From positions 1 through 7,768 of the forward strand of contig JAAZEW010000282.1 in assembly GCA_012512055.1 (NCBI GenBank): DNA of 7,768 nt. Reading direction: 5' to 3'. Origin of the DNA: Bacillota bacterium (GTDB lineage: Bacteria; Bacillota_G; SHA-98; UBA4971). The notes under the pieces are model-generated. The model saw nothing but the letters and a program-made list of their open reading frames with translations. It was not told where the DNA came from and searched no databases. Made by a program: the position numbers and the translations under genes. This document shows, piece after piece, positions 7,107 to 7,768 of the stretch; positions within the stretch are counted from its first letter, which is position 1, and the number at the start of each line of letters is the position of its first letter.

Positions 7107-7132
7107 TGTCAATACCTGGTTTAGCTGGTATT
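7107..7132 (-). promoter_or_regulatory. Inverted repeat overlapping a TTGACA box upstream of the phosphodiesterase gene
   Basis: AATACC (7111-7116) and GGTATT (7127-7132) form a 6-bp inverted repeat with a 10-bp spacer. On the minus strand the right half runs straight into TTGACA (7107-7112), sharing two bases. The six bases at 16-18 bp spacing are GC-rich (such as TACGCG), so the -10 is poor and promoter activity is uncertain. An operator that occludes or assists a -35 element is a reasonable reading, but it is inference. Confidence 0.35.
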
Positions 7133-7165
7133 TGAGAGGCCCCTTCCCATCGGCACGCAAAGAAA

Positions 7166-7177
7166 GGTCTCGAGACC
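7166..7177 (+). promoter_or_regulatory. 12-bp perfect palindrome, candidate operator
   Basis: GGTCTCGAGACC is a perfect palindrome with a central CG. It ends 14 bp before a perfect TATAAT (7192-7197) and covers the place where a -35 box would sit (7169-7174 reads CTCGAG, not a consensus -35). A repressor or activator site for the oxidoreductase promoter is the simplest reading. The central CG is reminiscent of LacI-family operators, but the rest does not match a known consensus. Confidence 0.4.
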
Positions 7178-7191
7178 CTCTGCGTCGAAGT

Positions 7192-7197
7192 TATAAT
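7192..7197 (+). promoter_or_regulatory. Candidate -10 box (TATAAT) of the oxidoreductase gene
   Basis: A perfect TATAAT stands 44 bp before the GTG start. No consensus -35 lies at 16-18 bp upstream and there is no TG extension, so activity may depend on a regulator at the adjacent palindrome. Confidence 0.45.
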
Positions 7198-7226
7198 ATT
7201 GGTGAACCCGGGCATTACGATATTCA

Positions 7227-7233
7227 GGGGAGG
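7227..7233 (+). promoter_or_regulatory. Ribosome binding site of the oxidoreductase gene, which fixes a GTG start
   Basis: GGGGAGG with 8-nt spacing to GTG 7242. It decides the reading frame, because an ATG at 7240-7242 overlaps the GTG but leads to a stop after four codons. Confidence 0.75.
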
Positions 7234-7241
7234 TTCGCAAT

Positions 7242-7768
7242 GTGCACACAGTAGCTATTTGGGGCGCAGGTTCAATGGGAAGGACGCATGCCAATTGCTA
7301 TAAGCAATGCGATGAAGTTCGTGTAAAGTATGTAATTGACAGCGACACGGAAAGAGCTAATAATGTGGCGGCTTTATGCGAAGCCATACCCCGGGCCCAT
7401 CCCGACGCAGCTCTCAAAGACCCGGAAGTCGACATAGTTGACGTATGCCTTCCCACATACCTCCATAGAGAGTGTGTGGAAAAAGCTGCGCACGCAGGTA
7501 AACACGTCTTTTGCGAAAAACCCATCGCCCTTAGTTGCGATGACGCTACGGCAATCATAGAGGCCTGCAAATCAAACAACGTGAAGCTTGGCATCGGTCA
7601 TGTCCTTCGTTATTTCCCAGAGTATGAGATGGCCCATAACATGATAACCTCAGGAAAGTTAGGCAAGATCGGTGTAGTCCGAATGTCCCGCACAGGGCCT
7701 TTCCCCAGAGGCTGGGAGAACTGGTACTCAGACAGCAATCGCTCCGGCAGTCTCCTCCTGGATCTCTC
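7242..7768 (+). CDS. Gfo/Idh/MocA-family NAD(P)-dependent oxidoreductase (partial, N-terminal 175 residues)
   Basis: This family oxidises or reduces hydroxyl groups of sugars, inositols and related compounds with NAD(P). I translated it by hand; the gene runs off the right edge. It starts VHTVAIWGAGSMGRTHANCY, with the Rossmann dinucleotide loop GAGSMG at residues 8-13 and the acidic end of strand 2 at D33 (YVIDSD). VDIVDVCLPTYLH (63-75) and the hallmark EKP (92-94, in KHVFCEKPIALS) follow, then GHVLRYFPEY (119-128), where the substrate domain begins. The start is GTG 7242, with a strong GGGGAGG (7227-7233) 8 nt upstream; the ATG two bases earlier is out of frame and soon meets TAG. The visible part has eight cysteines in its first 110 residues. 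The exact substrate cannot be told from this half. Confidence 0.92.
   Translation, partial: MHTVAIWGAGSMGRTHANCYKQCDEVRVKYVIDSDTERANNVAALCEAIPRAHPDAALKDPEVDIVDVCLPTYLHRECVEKAAHAGKHVFCEKPIALSCDDATAIIEACKSNNVKLGIGHVLRYFPEYEMAHNMITSGKLGKIGVVRMSRTGPFPRGWENWYSDSNRSGSLLLDL

Larger units (their letters stand above)
7010..7241. promoter_or_regulatory. Divergent intergenic control region
   Basis: This 232-bp gap separates the minus-strand phosphodiesterase from the plus-strand oxidoreductase. It holds a TTGACA on the minus strand, a TATAAT on the plus strand, and two inverted repeats listed separately. A frame on the minus strand (7006-7215) crosses it but lacks a ribosome site and a protein-like sequence. 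No RNA gene is apparent. Confidence 0.55.

Noticed and set aside
7006..7215. 69-aa minus-strand frame just upstream of the phosphodiesterase gene, with its stop overlapping the TTG start
   Set aside because: No ribosome site before its ATG, Ser/Arg/Thr-rich sequence without protein character, and it spans the divergent promoter region.
7298..7594. 98-aa minus-strand frame at the right end
   Set aside because: Antisense to the oxidoreductase, whose Rossmann and EKP motifs are clear on the plus strand.

Overview
The window holds a bacterial sugar-utilisation locus. Its main block is one minus-strand cluster that reads, in transcription order, a small unrecognised protein, galT, galK, a sugar-binding protein, a first ABC permease and the start of a second ABC permease cut by the left edge. 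This looks like a galactose uptake plus Leloir-pathway operon: the binding protein and two permeases import the sugar, GalK phosphorylates galactose, and GalT exchanges it onto UDP. No ABC ATPase, epimerase (galE) or mutarotase is visible, so those parts must be off-window or shared with other loci.

Layout from left to right: 1-214 second permease (partial, minus); 221-1333 first permease (minus); 1334-1432 a gap with two hairpins; 1433-2692 solute-binding protein (minus); 2693-2807 gap; 2808-4034 galK (minus); 4021-5079 galT (minus, overlapping galK by 14 bp); 5003-5209 small acidic protein (minus, overlapping galT out of frame); 5210-5431 gap, the presumed control region of the gal block; 5432-7009 a membrane-anchored type I phosphodiesterase / nucleotide pyrophosphatase-like enzyme (minus, TTG start); 7010-7241 a divergent control region with two inverted repeats, one TATAAT box and one TTGACA box; 7242-7768 the start of a plus-strand Gfo/Idh/MocA oxidoreductase, cut by the right edge.

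Organism: clearly bacterial, with moderate base composition, strong Shine-Dalgarno sites and frequent GTG/TTG starts. The binding protein resembles, from memory, the glucose/galactose-binding protein of Thermus. The small protein N-terminus is of a kind I associate with Bacillota. The binding protein has a signal-peptidase-I type leader and no lipobox, which is more usual in diderm or thermophile lineages than in classical Gram-positives. A deep-branching, possibly thermophilic or anaerobic Bacillota-like lineage is a reasonable guess, but the window does not settle it.

I see no mobile element, CRISPR array, RNA gene or defence system. The content is ordinary metabolism. The points most worth a second look are the small protein ahead of galT, the extra two-helix insertion in the first permease, and the compact operator-like repeats.
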